NCBI GenBank assembly: GCA_028344535.1
Contig: JAOMBK010000002.1
Coordinates: 108,614 to 145,704, forward strand
Source: Pseudomonadota bacterium
Lineage (GTDB): Bacteria; Pseudomonadota; Gammaproteobacteria; Magnimaribacterales; D2472
Length of the DNA: 37,091 bases
Direction: 5' to 3'
Shown piece by piece: positions 27,529-37,091 of the stretch. The notes under the pieces were generated by a model. That model was not told the origin of the DNA. It did no database searches and saw nothing but the letters and a program-made list of their open reading frames with translations. Positions within the stretch are counted from its first letter, which is position 1. Each line of letters begins with the position of its first letter. The position numbers and the translations under genes are program-made.

Positions 27529-28767
27529 TCATAAGTTTAAAAGGAGTTTTTCCGGAGACTCTAATTGATCTTTTATAGCAATCAAAAATGCTACAGCCTC
27601 CTTTCCATCTAGAAGGCGATGATCATAACTAAGAGCAAGATACATCATAGGCCTTATAACTATTTCACCATCTATAGCAACTGGTCTATCTTGAATGGTG
27701 TGCATTCCTAGAATGGCAGTCTGCGGAGCATTTAAAATTGGGGTAGATAACAAGGATCCAAAAACACCTCCATTTGAGATAGTAAAAGTACCGCCCTGCA
27801 TTTCAGCAATTGAAAGCTTTCCATTCTTGGCTTTATCTGAATAATCTAAAATTGATTTTTCAACATCTGCTAATCTCAAATTATCAGCATCTCTAATTAC
27901 TGGAACAACCAATCCTCTTTCAGTTGATACCGCTACACCTACATCCTGATAGCCATGATAAACAATATCGCTTCCATCAATAGATGCATTCACCACTGGA
28001 AACTTCTTTAGAGCCTGAACTGCTGCCAAGACAAAGAAACCCATAAAACCAAGTTTTACACCATGTTCAGCATAGAAATCTTCGCCATATTTAGCTCTAA
28101 GATCTTTAATCGGCTTTAAATCAACCTCATTAAATGTTGTTAACATTGCCGTTTCTTGCTTAACGCTTAACAATCTATTAGCTATAGTCGAGCGTAACCT
28201 AGACATTGGCACTCTCTCTTCTAATCTATCCGTTTCAATTACAGGATGTGAAATAGGCGCAGGAGAAGGAGCATTAATACTTTGTTTAATCTGCGAATCT
28301 TTTGAAGATTCTTCTAGATGATTAACTATATCTGCCTTGGTAATTCTTCCATCTTTTCCTGAACCATCGATGCTGCTCTCATCCAATTCGTGTTCTTTTA
28401 ATAATTTTTTTACTGCGGGACCATTTGCCTTAGACTGAATCTCATTGGACTTAGTAGTGTCTGTTTCGATTTCATAACTAGGCGCAGGAAGATCGTCAGC
28501 TGGCGATTGGATATCACTCTCAGGGTGCCCTCCTTCCTCAAACTCTGCTATTAATTCAGCGCTTAACACTATCTCACCAGCAGGTTTCAAAACCTTAGAG
28601 ATAATTCCATCAAAAGGAGCAACGACCTCCAGCACAACTTTATCAGTTTCGATTTCTGCAATAACTTCATCTTGTTTTACGGATTCGCCTTCTTTCTTAA
28701 CCCAACTTGCAATAGTTCCATCTGCCACAGATTCTGGGAATGTTGGGGATTTAATTTCAATTGACAT
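27529..28767 (-). CDS. sucB: Dihydrolipoyl succinyltransferase (E2o)
   Basis: The 412-residue core of 2-oxoglutarate dehydrogenase. It has one lipoyl domain (1 to about 76) with the modified K43 in [12 protein letters not shown] linker and a peripheral-subunit-binding domain (about 118-150, [25 protein letters not shown]) follow. The C-terminal catalytic domain has H383 and D387 in [13 protein letters not shown]. It transfers the succinyl group to CoA. It is ten bases from sucA and nine from lpd. Confidence 0.97.
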   Translation of the reverse strand: MSIEIKSPTFPESVADGTIASWVKKEGESVKQDEVIAEIETDKVVLEVVAPFDGIISKVLKPAGEIVLSAELIAEFEEGGHPESDIQSPADDLPAPSYEIETDTTKSNEIQSKANGPAVKKLLKEHELDESSIDGSGKDGRITKADIVNHLEESSKDSQIKQSINAPSPAPISHPVIETDRLEERVPMSRLRSTIANRLLSVKQETAMLTTFNEVDLKPIKDLRAKYGEDFYAEHGVKLGFMGFFVLAAVQALKKFPVVNASIDGSDIVYHGYQDVGVAVSTERGLVVPVIRDADNLRLADVEKSILDYSDKAKNGKLSIAEMQGGTFTISNGGVFGSLLSTPILNAPQTAILGMHTIQDRPVAIDGEIVIRPMMYLALSYDHRLLDGKEAVAFLIAIKDQLESPEKLLLNL

Positions 28768-28777
28768 AATTATTTCT

Positions 28778-31591
28778 CTAGGATGTTAAAGCCTCAATAA
28801 CTAAAGCTTCTTGTTGTTGATTGTGTAATTTATTAAGACCAACTGCTGGAGCAGCTGATGCTTTTCTGCTTACTAATTCTATTTCAGCAGCATTTATTCT
28901 ATCTAATACTATTTGCAATCTATGACGATGACTAAACCAAGCACCCTGATTACCGGGTTCTTCCTGACACCAAATATATTGATTTGCATTCTTGTAGGAT
29001 TTAATAGTTTTTTCAAGTGTGTCATAAGGAAACGGATACAATTGCTCAATCCTTAACAAGGCTGTATTTTTAATTCCAAGCTCCTCTCTCTTTGATGCTA
29101 AGTCATAAAATACCTTTCCAGAACACATAACGATTTTCTCGACCAACTCAGGATTTGTATGTGTATCATCTATTACATACTCAAAAGACCCTTCTGTGAG
29201 ACTTTCGATGGAAGAAACAGCGTGAGGGTTTCTTAATAAGCTTTTTGGAGAAATCACAACTAATGGTCTTCTCATTTTTCTAATTGTTTGCAATCTAAGC
29301 AGATGATAGATCTGGGAGGGTGTACTTGGTACACATACCTGAATATTTTCATTTGCGCACAACTGCAAAAATCTTTCTAGCCTTGCACTGCTATGCTCTG
29401 GACCCTGACCTTCATATCCATGAGGTAGGAGCATTACTAGTCCTGAAAGCCTATCCCATTTATGCTCAGCAGAGACGATAAACTGATCTATAACTACCTG
29501 AGCTCCATTTACAAAATCTCCAAACTGAGCCTCCCAAATTACAAGACCAGATGGTCTAGTAGCAGAATAACCATACTCAAATCCTAGAACAGCCTCTTCA
29601 GATAACAAAGAATCATAAATATCAATTGTTGTATTGGCACTGTCTGCGATATTGACCAGCGGCATTGCGCCCTTACCATCTTTTTGATTTAACACAACTG
29701 CATGGCGATGAGAAAATGTTCCCCTTCTGATGTCTTGGCCAGTAAATCTAATGGGGTATCCTTGGTCCAATAAAGTTGCATATGCCATATTTTCTGCAAA
29801 CCCCCAATTCACGGGAATTTTCTTTTCAGCCATTTGAATTCTATCGGCAAATATTTTTTCTACCTGTTTTTGCAATACAAAGTTCTTCGGTGGAGTAAAG
29901 GCTATTTGAGCAAGCTCTTTGAATCTGTCCTGATTAAAAGTAGATTCAATTTCAGCATCACCTTTTTGATTGATATAAGGCGTCCAATCAAACCACATCG
30001 ACTCATTTGGCTGCGTTGCCAAATTGTGAGCAACAGAGTCTCCATTTTCTATAGTAGATCTATACTTCTTTTCTATTGCATCGCACTCAGATTGGCTCGT
30101 AACCCCTAATGAAATAAGTTGTTCTTGATATGAAGTTTTAACCGATGGATGATTTGCTATTTTTTTGTACATCATTGGCTGGGTGGATGATGGTTCGTCT
30201 GCTTCGTTATGACCTCTTCTTCTGTAACAAAAGAGATCTAAAATAATATCCTTTTTAAAATTATGCCTATATTCACAAGCTAATTTAGCTGCAAAAACAA
30301 CCATTTCTGGATCATCCCCATTAACATGAAGGATTGGAGCTTCAACCATCTTTGCCACATCAGTTGCATACTGGGTTGATCTAGAATCCTCTTCATTGGA
30401 TGTAGTAAATCCGATCTGGTTATTTACTATAACGTGAATAGTACCCCCGACTCCGTAGCCTCTAGTTTGAGACATTTGGAGAGTTTCCATGACAACTCCT
30501 TGACCCGAAAATGAAGCATCTCCATGGATTAAAATTGGTACAACGAGCTCTTTATTTTCATCATTTAATCTATCCTGTCTTCCACGAACTGATCCTAAAA
30601 CTACAGGATCAACAATTTCTAGATGCGATGGATTATTTGCTAGGGAAACATGCACTTCTCCATTAGGAGTTAAAATATTTGATGAGAAACCGAGATGATA
30701 TTTTACATCCCCTGAGCTTGCTCCCTCTAGCTCAAAATTTTCTTCAAATTCAGTAAATAACTCTTTGGGAGATTTCCCTAAAACATTTACCAATAAATTC
30801 AGTCTGCCTCTATGCGCCATCCCAAAACAAATTTGTTCTGCGCCAAATATGCCACAATTTTGTATCAAACTATCAACCAAAGGAATAAGAGATTCCGCTC
30901 CATCTATGCCAAATCTTTTCATGCCTGGATATCTAGATGCTAAAAATTTTGCAAGGCCTTCGGCTGAGCTCAAACGCTTTAAAATGTATTTTTGTTCATC
31001 ATGACTAAAGTTGAGTTTTCCTAAATTAGGTTCTAACCTTTTTTGAAACCAAGTTCTCTCAGACAATGATGAAATATAGTTATATTCAATTCCTAAAGTA
31101 CCGCAATATATTGCCTCTAAAGCTTGAATAATTTCAGATAAAGTTGCTGTTTTTTTACCAATCTTTAATGAATCTGTTTCAAAAACATCGGATAGGTTCG
31201 AGTTATCTAAGTTATGAAAATTAATATCTAGATCGTCGCAGTGACGTATTGACTTTAATCCTAAAGGGTCTAATTTAGCCTTTTGATGTCCTCTATTTCG
31301 GTATGCTTGAATCAGTTGGATAACCTTAACTTGCTTTGAGTTAGAACTTACATTATCAGAAGCGGTTTGTATCGAAGGGTTAATTTTCGCTTCTTTAAAC
31401 TTATTGATAATTTCCTTATGCGATACATCTTCTTGCGCACCATTGGTCTGAGGCAGCGAGTCAAAGTATATTTTCCAGTCATCGGGAATTGATGATGGGT
31501 TATCTAAATATGATTCATATAAAGATTCTAAGTATGAGCTTTGGGCGCCTGCTGCATGAGAAGTCGACCAAAATGTCTCCATGTTATTCAT
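28778..31591 (-). CDS. sucA: 2-oxoglutarate dehydrogenase E1 component
   Basis: The 937-residue thiamine-diphosphate enzyme decarboxylates 2-oxoglutarate and passes the succinyl group to SucB. The N-terminal E2-binding segment ([19 protein letters not shown]) is typical. Active-site blocks are [10 protein letters not shown] (256-265), [19 protein letters not shown] (356-374) and [10 protein letters not shown]. The C-terminal third has [19 protein letters not shown] and [20 protein letters not shown]. Length is right for the family. It follows sdhB after nine bases, without a visible internal promoter or terminator, so sdh and suc are likely one transcript. Confidence 0.97.
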   Translation of the reverse strand: MNNMETFWSTSHAAGAQSSYLESLYESYLDNPSSIPDDWKIYFDSLPQTNGAQEDVSHKEIINKFKEAKINPSIQTASDNVSSNSKQVKVIQLIQAYRNRGHQKAKLDPLGLKSIRHCDDLDINFHNLDNSNLSDVFETDSLKIGKKTATLSEIIQALEAIYCGTLGIEYNYISSLSERTWFQKRLEPNLGKLNFSHDEQKYILKRLSSAEGLAKFLASRYPGMKRFGIDGAESLIPLVDSLIQNCGIFGAEQICFGMAHRGRLNLLVNVLGKSPKELFTEFEENFELEGASSGDVKYHLGFSSNILTPNGEVHVSLANNPSHLEIVDPVVLGSVRGRQDRLNDENKELVVPILIHGDASFSGQGVVMETLQMSQTRGYGVGGTIHVIVNNQIGFTTSNEEDSRSTQYATDVAKMVEAPILHVNGDDPEMVVFAAKLACEYRHNFKKDIILDLFCYRRRGHNEADEPSSTQPMMYKKIANHPSVKTSYQEQLISLGVTSQSECDAIEKKYRSTIENGDSVAHNLATQPNESMWFDWTPYINQKGDAEIESTFNQDRFKELAQIAFTPPKNFVLQKQVEKIFADRIQMAEKKIPVNWGFAENMAYATLLDQGYPIRFTGQDIRRGTFSHRHAVVLNQKDGKGAMPLVNIADSANTTIDIYDSLLSEEAVLGFEYGYSATRPSGLVIWEAQFGDFVNGAQVVIDQFIVSAEHKWDRLSGLVMLLPHGYEGQGPEHSSARLERFLQLCANENIQVCVPSTPSQIYHLLRLQTIRKMRRPLVVISPKSLLRNPHAVSSIESLTEGSFEYVIDDTHTNPELVEKIVMCSGKVFYDLASKREELGIKNTALLRIEQLYPFPYDTLEKTIKSYKNANQYIWCQEEPGNQGAWFSHRHRLQIVLDRINAAEIELVSRKASAAPAVGLNKLHNQQQEALVIEALTS

Positions 31592-31600
31592 TTTTAAAAG

Positions 31601-32338
31601 TCAGCTCGTCCCATCAGACACAATAATGTTTTCTTTTTTCTTGTTTGATAGCAGCATGGATTTAATTTCGCCAATTGCATGGTTTGGGTTTAAGTCTTTT
31701 GGGCAAACATTTACACAATTCATAATTCCATGACATCTGTAAACGCTAAATGGATCAGATAATCCCTCTAACCTCTCAGCAGTTTTAGTATCTCTTGAAT
31801 CAGCTATAAACCTATAAGCCTGCAGTAAAGCTGCAGGACCAACAAATTTGTCTGGGTTCCACCAAAATGATGGACAACTTGTTGAACAACAAGCGCATAA
31901 AATACATTCATATAATCCATCAAGCTTATCTCTATCCTCAGGTGTTTGTAATCTTTCTTGAGCAGGTGGCTCAGTTTCATTTTGGAGAAAAGGTTTGATC
32001 TTATCGTATTGAGCATAGAATTCTGTCATATCAACTACCAAATCACGAATCACAGGCAACCCAGGCAATGGTCTTAGCTCAATTTTATTCTTTTTAATTG
32101 CTTGAGAAATTGGAGTTATGCAAGCAAGTCCATTCTTTCCATTAATATTCATACCGTCAGAACCACATACCCCTTCTCTACAAGATCTTCTGTAAGAAAT
32201 TGATGAATCTTGCTCTTTAAGAATATTTAATAATTCAAGCAACATAATGTCCTTTTCAGGTTTTTTAATCGAGTATGTTTGGGTATAAGGAAACTTATCT
32301 GTTTCAGGGTTATATCTATAAATATTTACATCAATCAT
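31601..32338 (-). CDS. sdhB: Succinate dehydrogenase iron-sulfur subunit
   Basis: This 245-residue subunit of complex II relays electrons from FAD to quinone through three iron-sulfur clusters. The [2Fe-2S] site is C53, C58, D61 and C73 (SCREGVCGSDG). C145, C148, C151 and C155 (CILCACCSTSC), together with C202, C208 and C212 (CHGIMNCVNVC), form the other two clusters. The length is slightly above the E. coli protein because of a charged tail after the last Cys block. It lies between sdhA and sucA in the usual order. Confidence 0.97.
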   Translation of the reverse strand: MIDVNIYRYNPETDKFPYTQTYSIKKPEKDIMLLELLNILKEQDSSISYRRSCREGVCGSDGMNINGKNGLACITPISQAIKKNKIELRPLPGLPVIRDLVVDMTEFYAQYDKIKPFLQNETEPPAQERLQTPEDRDKLDGLYECILCACCSTSCPSFWWNPDKFVGPAALLQAYRFIADSRDTKTAERLEGLSDPFSVYRCHGIMNCVNVCPKDLNPNHAIGEIKSMLLSNKKKENIIVSDGTS

Positions 32339-32357
32339 TTTTTAATCTCAAATAAAA

Positions 32358-34142
32358 TTAATATGTTCTTACCTTTGGCTCAAAAGTGTCCACTTGAGCT
32401 GGTTCAAAATTAACATCTCTTTTGCTCAAAGTTTTTTGGATGGGATCATATAAAGAATGACATAACCAATTCTTATCATCACGCTCCTTATAATCGTCTC
32501 TTGCATGCGCACCTCTACTCTCAGTTCTTTGGAACGAAGCAATTGCTGTTGCCTCAGCTACTTCAAATAAGTTTTGCAATTCTAAAGCCTCTACTCTGCT
32601 AGTGTTAAATGCCATGCTTTTATCTTGTAAATGAAGATTAGAAATCTTTTCTCGAATTTCATTTAGAGCTGAAACACCTTTTTCCATGAAGTCACCTCTT
32701 CTAAAAACACCAAAATAGTTCTGCATAACAGATTGAAGTTCTCTCTTGACCTCAGCAACTTCAAACCCCTCAGTTGATGAATTAATTCTATTAAGACCAT
32801 CAAGCGCTTGATCAATATCATCTCTACCTGCATCAGCAACTCCACCTCCTGTCTTCAATGCTTCTTGAATATGAATACCAGCCGCCCTCCCAAAAACTAC
32901 TAGATCAAGAAGGGAATTACCTCCCAGTCTATTAGCGCCATGAACTGAAACGCATGCGGCCTCACCAACCGAGAATAAACCAGAAATAATTTCGTCTGCA
33001 CCATTAGATTGTTTGTAAGCTTGGCCATGAATATTGGTAGGTGTTCCACCCATCATATAGTGACATGTAGGCACAACAGGAATTGGATTATATATTGGAT
33101 CAACTCCAGCAAAAGTTCTTGAAAGTTCACATATTCCTGGAAGTTTTGCATTCAATACATCTGCGCCTAAATGATCAAGCTTTAAAAATACATGATCTTT
33201 ATTTTCACCACACCCTCGACCTTCTAGAATCTCCAATACCATTGATCTTGCAACAACATCTCTTCCAGCGAGATCTTTTGCATTAGGAGCATATCTTTCC
33301 ATAAACCTTTCGCCTTCAGCATTAACTAAATAGCCTCCCTCTCCTCTACATCCCTCAGTAACCAAAGAGCCTGCTCCATATATTCCAGTTGGATGAAACT
33401 GCCACATTTCCATATCTTGAGCGGGAAACCCTGCTCTTAAAGCCATTCCCAAACCATCTCCTGTATTAATAAGAGCGTTTGTAGTTGAGGAATATATTCT
33501 TCCAGCGCCACCAGTAGCCATAACTGTTGCTTGTGATTTTAAATATGCAACTTCACCAGACTCAATTGAAAAAGCAATAACACCTGTAACTTCCTTTGAT
33601 TGGTTAAGAACCAAATCTACTGCAAACCATTCGTTAAGAAAATTAGAGCCTTCCTTAATATTGTTTTGATAGAGTGTATGAAGGAGCGCATGTCCTGTTC
33701 TATCAGCAGCTGCACATGTTCTGGCTGCTTGACCGCCTTTGCCAAAATCTTTTGACTGTCCGCCAAAGGGACGTTGATATATTCGACCATTATCAAATCT
33801 AGAGAAAGGTAACCCCATATGCTCTAGCTCGAATACTGCCTTGGGTCCTTCTGAGCACATATACTCGATTGCATCTTGATCTCCAATATAATCTGAACCC
33901 TTCACTGTGTCATACATGTGCCAACGCCAATCATCATTTGGATCGGCACTTGCTATTGCACAAGTAATTCCTCCCTGGGCTGAAACTGTATGAGATCGGG
34001 TTGGAAAAACTTTAGAAACAACTGCTGTCTTCAAACCAGATTTAGCAAGCTCAAGTGAGGTTCTCATGCCTGAGCCTCCACCGCCGATAATTAGAGCATC
34101 AAATTCTAATGTTTTGATATTTGATGAATTGTAGTTTTCCAT
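32358..34142 (-). CDS. sdhA: Succinate dehydrogenase flavoprotein subunit
   Basis: The 594-residue catalytic subunit oxidises succinate to fumarate. The FAD-binding motif [16 protein letters not shown] is at 18-33, and covalent FAD attaches to H51 in [11 protein letters not shown]. Active-site blocks are [20 protein letters not shown], with [10 protein letters not shown] further on and [20 protein letters not shown]. The C-terminus [13 protein letters not shown] and the final VRTY match proteobacterial SdhA. It begins one base after the sdhD stop region and is cotranscribed with sdhC and sdhD. Confidence 0.98.
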   Translation of the reverse strand: MENYNSSNIKTLEFDALIIGGGGSGMRTSLELAKSGLKTAVVSKVFPTRSHTVSAQGGITCAIASADPNDDWRWHMYDTVKGSDYIGDQDAIEYMCSEGPKAVFELEHMGLPFSRFDNGRIYQRPFGGQSKDFGKGGQAARTCAAADRTGHALLHTLYQNNIKEGSNFLNEWFAVDLVLNQSKEVTGVIAFSIESGEVAYLKSQATVMATGGAGRIYSSTTNALINTGDGLGMALRAGFPAQDMEMWQFHPTGIYGAGSLVTEGCRGEGGYLVNAEGERFMERYAPNAKDLAGRDVVARSMVLEILEGRGCGENKDHVFLKLDHLGADVLNAKLPGICELSRTFAGVDPIYNPIPVVPTCHYMMGGTPTNIHGQAYKQSNGADEIISGLFSVGEAACVSVHGANRLGGNSLLDLVVFGRAAGIHIQEALKTGGGVADAGRDDIDQALDGLNRINSSTEGFEVAEVKRELQSVMQNYFGVFRRGDFMEKGVSALNEIREKISNLHLQDKSMAFNTSRVEALELQNLFEVAEATAIASFQRTESRGAHARDDYKERDDKNWLCHSLYDPIQKTLSKRDVNFEPAQVDTFEPKVRTY

Positions 34143-34143
34143 A

Positions 34144-34494
34144 TTAGGACCAGATTATAAAAAGATAAAAAATAACAAGAGAAATACCGAGAGAAATAAA
34201 AAAGAATTCAAAACTTTTTCTAAAAAAATCAGCATAAGATGATAGAAAAGGAGAAACAAAACCTAATGTCCTTTTAGTTAAGTAGTCAGTGCCTATGGTC
34301 CATAAACCTGCAAATGCATGCAAACAAGCCAAGATAATAAAAATACTTAATGACAGTTTAAATGTGAGGCTTTGTGTTATAAATTGAAAACTGAACCTCT
34401 CAGTAAAACCAATTAATCCCATGTATCCAAGAAATAACAAAAAATAAATTGCTGAATATCTCTGCAGGTACCAAATTAATTTACCTAATTTCAT
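34144..34494 (-). CDS. sdhD: Succinate dehydrogenase membrane anchor subunit
   Basis: The 116-residue protein has three membrane segments and anchors complex II together with Sdh[15 protein letters not shown] (58-71) contains H59, matching the E. coli heme-side His, and the D70-Y71 pair near the quinone site. The overall sequence is poorly conserved, as usual for this subunit, so assignment relies on this motif and position. Its ATG overlaps the sdhC stop by four bases. Confidence 0.92.
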   Translation of the reverse strand: MKLGKLIWYLQRYSAIYFLLFLGYMGLIGFTERFSFQFITQSLTFKLSLSIFIILACLHAFAGLWTIGTDYLTKRTLGFVSPFLSSYADFFRKSFEFFFISLGISLVIFYLFIIWS

Positions 34495-34871
34495 GTTAGC
34501 CCCAGTATTGTTAACAAAGCAATGGCAGCAAATGTAGCTAATGCAGTTAATGCAGAATTGCTTGATGCTGAGAGCGTCTCACTAACTATATGGAAATCCA
34601 TCAGCATATGTCGGATTCCTGCAATCACATGAAATTCAAAAATTAATACATTAAAAAGGACAAATGTTCTTAAAAAAATAGATGAATTATATGATTCAAT
34701 GAATAAAGTGAATGAATCTTGGCTAGCTAGCAAAATATTAAACAAATATGCAGAAAAAGGAAGAACCATAAAAAAGATTAGCATTCCTGATACCCTATGA
34801 GATATTGATAACAATGCAGATATTGGAAGCTGAATTTTAAATAAATTAATATAAACTGGTTTAATGGACAT
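34491..34871 (-). CDS. sdhC: Succinate dehydrogenase cytochrome b556 subunit
   Basis: The 126-residue protein has three membrane segments and binds heme b and quinone in complex II. SHRVSG at 24-29 and FHVIAGIRHMLMD at 80-92 are the family signatures; H81 is the expected heme ligand. It is the first gene of the 10.8-kb sdh-suc-lpd block. No good Shine-Dalgarno sequence is visible before the ATG at 34871, which is odd for a highly expressed gene. Confidence 0.94.
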   Translation of the reverse strand: MSIKPVYINLFKIQLPISALLSISHRVSGMLIFFMVLPFSAYLFNILLASQDSFTLFIESYNSSIFLRTFVLFNVLIFEFHVIAGIRHMLMDFHIVSETLSASSNSALTALATFAAIALLTILGLT

Positions 34872-34892
34872 TTGTTGCTTTTGTGGAGCTTA

Positions 34893-34908
34893 TTAGGCCT
34901 AAATTATA
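34893..34908 (-). promoter_or_regulatory. Candidate promoter -10 box and palindrome upstream of sdhC
   Basis: On the minus strand a perfect TATAAT lies at 34903-34908, directly followed downstream by a perfect 10-base palindrome TTAGGCCTAA (34893-34902). No clear -35 box is seen. The site is in the 58-base gap between der and sdhC. The palindrome overlaps the expected transcription start and might bind a regulator, but this is only an inference. Confidence 0.45.
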
Positions 34909-34929
34909 CGTAATTTAAATAAGAAAATC

Positions 34930-36324
34930 TTACTTTTTTAATTTTTTTACGTGCTTTATTAGTCTTTTTTTCTTCTTTATTTGACGCACAGAAAGTTCAT
35001 TTTTTTTGCCTTCATAAGGATTATCTCCTTTTTTGAAAATAATATTTAGCTCAACTCCATTTAAGTTTAATTCTTCTCTAAAAGAGTTAATTAGATACCG
35101 TTTATAATTTGAAGGGATTTTGCTAGAAAAATTAGAATGTATTATCAGTTTGGTCGGGTGAATACCTCCAAAATGGACGTATCTCATTTTAACTTGTCTG
35201 CCCGAAATACTTGGTGTATTAGTTGAGTTTGTGAACTTTAAAAGTAACTTATTTAATTTACCGGTAGAAAACTTAGTTTTGGCTAATTTATTAACCTTAC
35301 CAAGGGTGTTAAAAAGTTTTTTAAATCCGCGCTTTTGTAGTGCTGAAATCTCAACCAGAATTAAATTATTTAAAACAGAGTTTTGAAATTTTTTAGTTTC
35401 TTTGAGATCAGATAAGTGATCTTCTGAAAGCTCATCAATTTTATTCAAAGCAACAACAACCGGCTTTCCATACCCTCTTATCAAATTCAAGATCCGAAGA
35501 TCTTGATCCACTATTCCATCTGAGGCATCAATCAGCATTAGAACAATATCTGACTCATCGACAGCATGCATGGCCCTAACATATGAAAAATATTCAACTG
35601 CATGACTTTGCTTATATTTCTTTCTAATACCAGCGGTATCAATAAAAATAAAATCCTCCTCATCAAATACAAAAGGCACATGGATAGAATCTATAGTTGT
35701 CCCAGGCACATCAGAAACAATTAAACGATCCTGTTTGGTAAATTGATTAATGAAAGTAGATTTACCTGCATTTGGTCTACCGATAACAGCTATTTTCGTT
35801 CCTTGAGGGCCTTCACTATCGCCTGCATTAGGTTCAATTAATTGTTTTGAAATATAAGTTTGTAATTCATTGATGCCCTTGGAGTGCTCAGCACTGATTT
35901 CAAGAATATCTCCACATCCGAGTTTTAAAAGGTCTTCTTTTGCATTTGATCTTTTTTTAATGTCAATTTTATTTAAAACAACAAAAAAACTTTTATTCAT
36001 TTTGCGTATTGACTGAAACAGATCTATATCGTCTGCTGTTAGCTCTTCTGAAGCATCAATTAAAAATAAAATTAAATTTGAATCCTCGGCAGCTATCAGT
36101 GCCTGCTCAGTTATTGCTGCGCTAAATTCGGTAATCTCAGAACCAACTCCACCTGTATCAATTACTAAATACTGCTGATCTTTGATTGAAGCATAACCAA
36201 AATTTCTATCTTTAGTCAGGCCCGAAAAATCAGAAACAATTGCATTTCTAGTTTTAGTTAGCTTATTAAATAAAGAAGACTTCCCTACATTTGGTCGACC
36301 GAGAATTGCAATTGAATTTAACAT
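34930..36324 (-). CDS. der: Ribosome biogenesis GTPase Der (EngA)
   Basis: The 464-residue protein has two tandem GTPase domains and a C-terminal KH-like domain, and acts in 50S subunit assembly. The first P-loop is GRPNVGKSS (9-17) with NKID at 118-121. The second is GRPNAGKST (182-190), with DTAGIRKK and NKIDE further on. The basic C-terminal tail (RQIKKKKRLIKHVKKLKK) is common in this family. It starts 14 bases after bamB, the standard gammaproteobacterial order, and is transcribed toward sdhC. Confidence 0.97.
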   Translation of the reverse strand: MLNSIAILGRPNVGKSSLFNKLTKTRNAIVSDFSGLTKDRNFGYASIKDQQYLVIDTGGVGSEITEFSAAITEQALIAAEDSNLILFLIDASEELTADDIDLFQSIRKMNKSFFVVLNKIDIKKRSNAKEDLLKLGCGDILEISAEHSKGINELQTYISKQLIEPNAGDSEGPQGTKIAVIGRPNAGKSTFINQFTKQDRLIVSDVPGTTIDSIHVPFVFDEEDFIFIDTAGIRKKYKQSHAVEYFSYVRAMHAVDESDIVLMLIDASDGIVDQDLRILNLIRGYGKPVVVALNKIDELSEDHLSDLKETKKFQNSVLNNLILVEISALQKRGFKKLFNTLGKVNKLAKTKFSTGKLNKLLLKFTNSTNTPSISGRQVKMRYVHFGGIHPTKLIIHSNFSSKIPSNYKRYLINSFREELNLNGVELNIIFKKGDNPYEGKKNELSVRQIKKKKRLIKHVKKLKK

Positions 36325-36338
36325 TTTGAAAAGGCATT

Positions 36339-37091
36339 TTAGAGCTTGATTGCAACTACATTAGAATCCTGATCAATAGCGTATGCAAAATCTCTAAAAG
36401 TAACAATATTCATGATGGGGTTACCAGATACTTTTTTTCTTCCAACAGTAATTCCTGTCATTGGATTAATAACATGAACATAACCATCTAAATCTCCAAT
36501 CAATAACAAATTTTTATATGCTGCTCCACTAGATAACTCTCTTCTTAAGTATTCCTCAGAAGTCCATGAAGGAGATAAATTAGCTAGAGAGAATGAAAGA
36601 ATTGACCCATCATCTTGAATGACCATGATCATGTTATTAGCAACAATTGGGGAATAAAAAGACGAGGCATTTGAATTCCAAACTGGCCTCTTTTGGACTA
36701 TGTCAAATGCAGTTAAGTTCCCTTGATAATTAGTAGCAAAAATTAGTTGCTTAGCTATAACTGGGGCTGAATCACCATCTATTAAATTCTCAAGCTCTGA
36801 TGACCCCTCTACAAAAGAAATAGGTGCATCCCAAAGAAAGAAACCTGTTTCGAGCTGAAAGGCTGCAAGTCGCCCATTATCAAAGGTAGAAAAAACAATG
36901 CCATTTTCAATAATAGATTCACCGGTTCCTCGGACGGTCAATGCTGGCAATTGCGATCTAAAAGACCATTTTTTTTCTCCTGACAAGGCACTCAAGGCAA
37001 CTAATTCGCCTACAGAATTTTTAACAAGAATTAGTGAGGCACTCACAACAGCTTTAGAGAGAACTTCACCACCAATATTTTTTTTCCAAAT
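36339..37091 (-). CDS. bamB: Outer membrane assembly factor BamB, 3' part (runs off right edge)
   Basis: The reading frame stays open to the last base, so the gene begins beyond the window. A GTG at 37046 is an internal Val codon, not the start: the residues before it (GGEVLSKAVV) match the BamB pattern. The visible 250 residues are PQQ-like beta-propeller repeats, with GELVALSALSGEKKW, PALTVRGTGESIIENG, GRLAAFQLETGFFLW and ATNYQGNLTAFDI blocks. BamB is an outer-membrane lipoprotein of the BAM complex that inserts beta-barrel proteins. Its partner gene der follows, which supports the assignment. Confidence 0.92.
   Translation of the reverse strand: MWKKNIGGEVLSKAVVSASLILVKNSVGELVALSALSGEKKWSFRSQLPALTVRGTGESIIENGIVFSTFDNGRLAAFQLETGFFLWDAPISFVEGSSELENLIDGDSAPVIAKQLIFATNYQGNLTAFDIVQKRPVWNSNASSFYSPIVANNMIMVIQDDGSILSFSLANLSPSWTSEEYLRRELSSGAAYKNLLLIGDLDGYVHVINPMTGITVGRKKVSGNPIMNIVTFRDFAYAIDQDSNVVAIKL

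Noticed and set aside
37044..37046. GTG as start of a short bamB product
   Set aside because: The frame continues to the window edge with residues that fit BamB (GGEVLSKAVV), so this codon is an internal Val.

Overview
The window is about 37 kb of an AT-rich, gene-dense bacterial chromosome. It carries standard gammaproteobacterial housekeeping blocks: ampD-ampG, ileS-lspA-ispH with murJ and ribF, sdhCDAB-sucAB-lpd-sucCD, bamB-der, pdxB, and rpsP next to a ypjD/corB pair. Low GC, spacers of only a few bases, frequent 1-4 base stop/start overlaps, several TTG/GTG starts and no mobile elements suggest a streamlined marine gammaproteobacterium. A SAR86-like lineage would fit, but that is an inference without a phylogeny. 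No intergenic stretch exceeds about 120 bases, and I see no tRNA, rRNA, CRISPR array, IS element or prophage gene.

Layout. Bases 1-170 hold the 5' part of rpsP (minus strand), divergent from a short YpjD/CcsA-like membrane protein and a CorB/CorC-type CBS transporter (270-2094, plus). From 2123 to 14935 nearly everything is on the minus strand. In transcription order (right to left) this block has a YhhQ-type queuosine-precursor transporter and msrB. These are followed by murJ-ribF-ileS-lspA-ispH, then ampD-ampG and a VanZ-like gene (peptidoglycan recycling), then groES-groEL with a clear terminator, and last a Urate_ox_N-like membrane protein. From 15035 to 20801 a plus-strand unit carries two acyl-CoA synthetases, an LLM-class flavin oxidoreductase, the protein AMPylase SelO and a very small predicted lipoprotein. 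From 20822 to 22764 (minus) lie pdxB and a hexapeptide-repeat acyltransferase, overlapping head-to-head with a plus-strand MATE efflux gene (to 24094). From 24069 to 34871 the minus strand carries a 10.8-kb TCA-cycle block, sdhCDAB-sucAB-lpd-sucCD, which encodes complex II, the whole 2-oxoglutarate dehydrogenase complex and succinyl-CoA synthetase. It is preceded by der and the downstream part of bamB, which runs off the right edge.

How the genes work together. The sdh-suc-lpd block converts 2-oxoglutarate to fumarate and feeds electrons to quinone. The murJ, ampD, ampG and VanZ-like genes handle export and recycling of cell-wall precursors. ispH, lspA, bamB and der serve isoprenoid, lipoprotein, outer-membrane and ribosome assembly. 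The acyl-CoA synthetase/LLM unit is the only catabolic-looking accessory segment. One synthetase resembles the steroid side-chain ligase FadD19 of actinobacteria, so sterol- or terpenoid-like acids are possible substrates (inference).

I did not find a convincing undescribed system. The observations most worth a second look are the 30-residue lipoprotein, the acyl-CoA synthetase/LLM/SelO unit with a near-palindrome in front of it, the overlapping 5' ends of the acyltransferase and MATE genes, the corB stop codon in the loop of a terminator hairpin, and the shortened YpjD protein.
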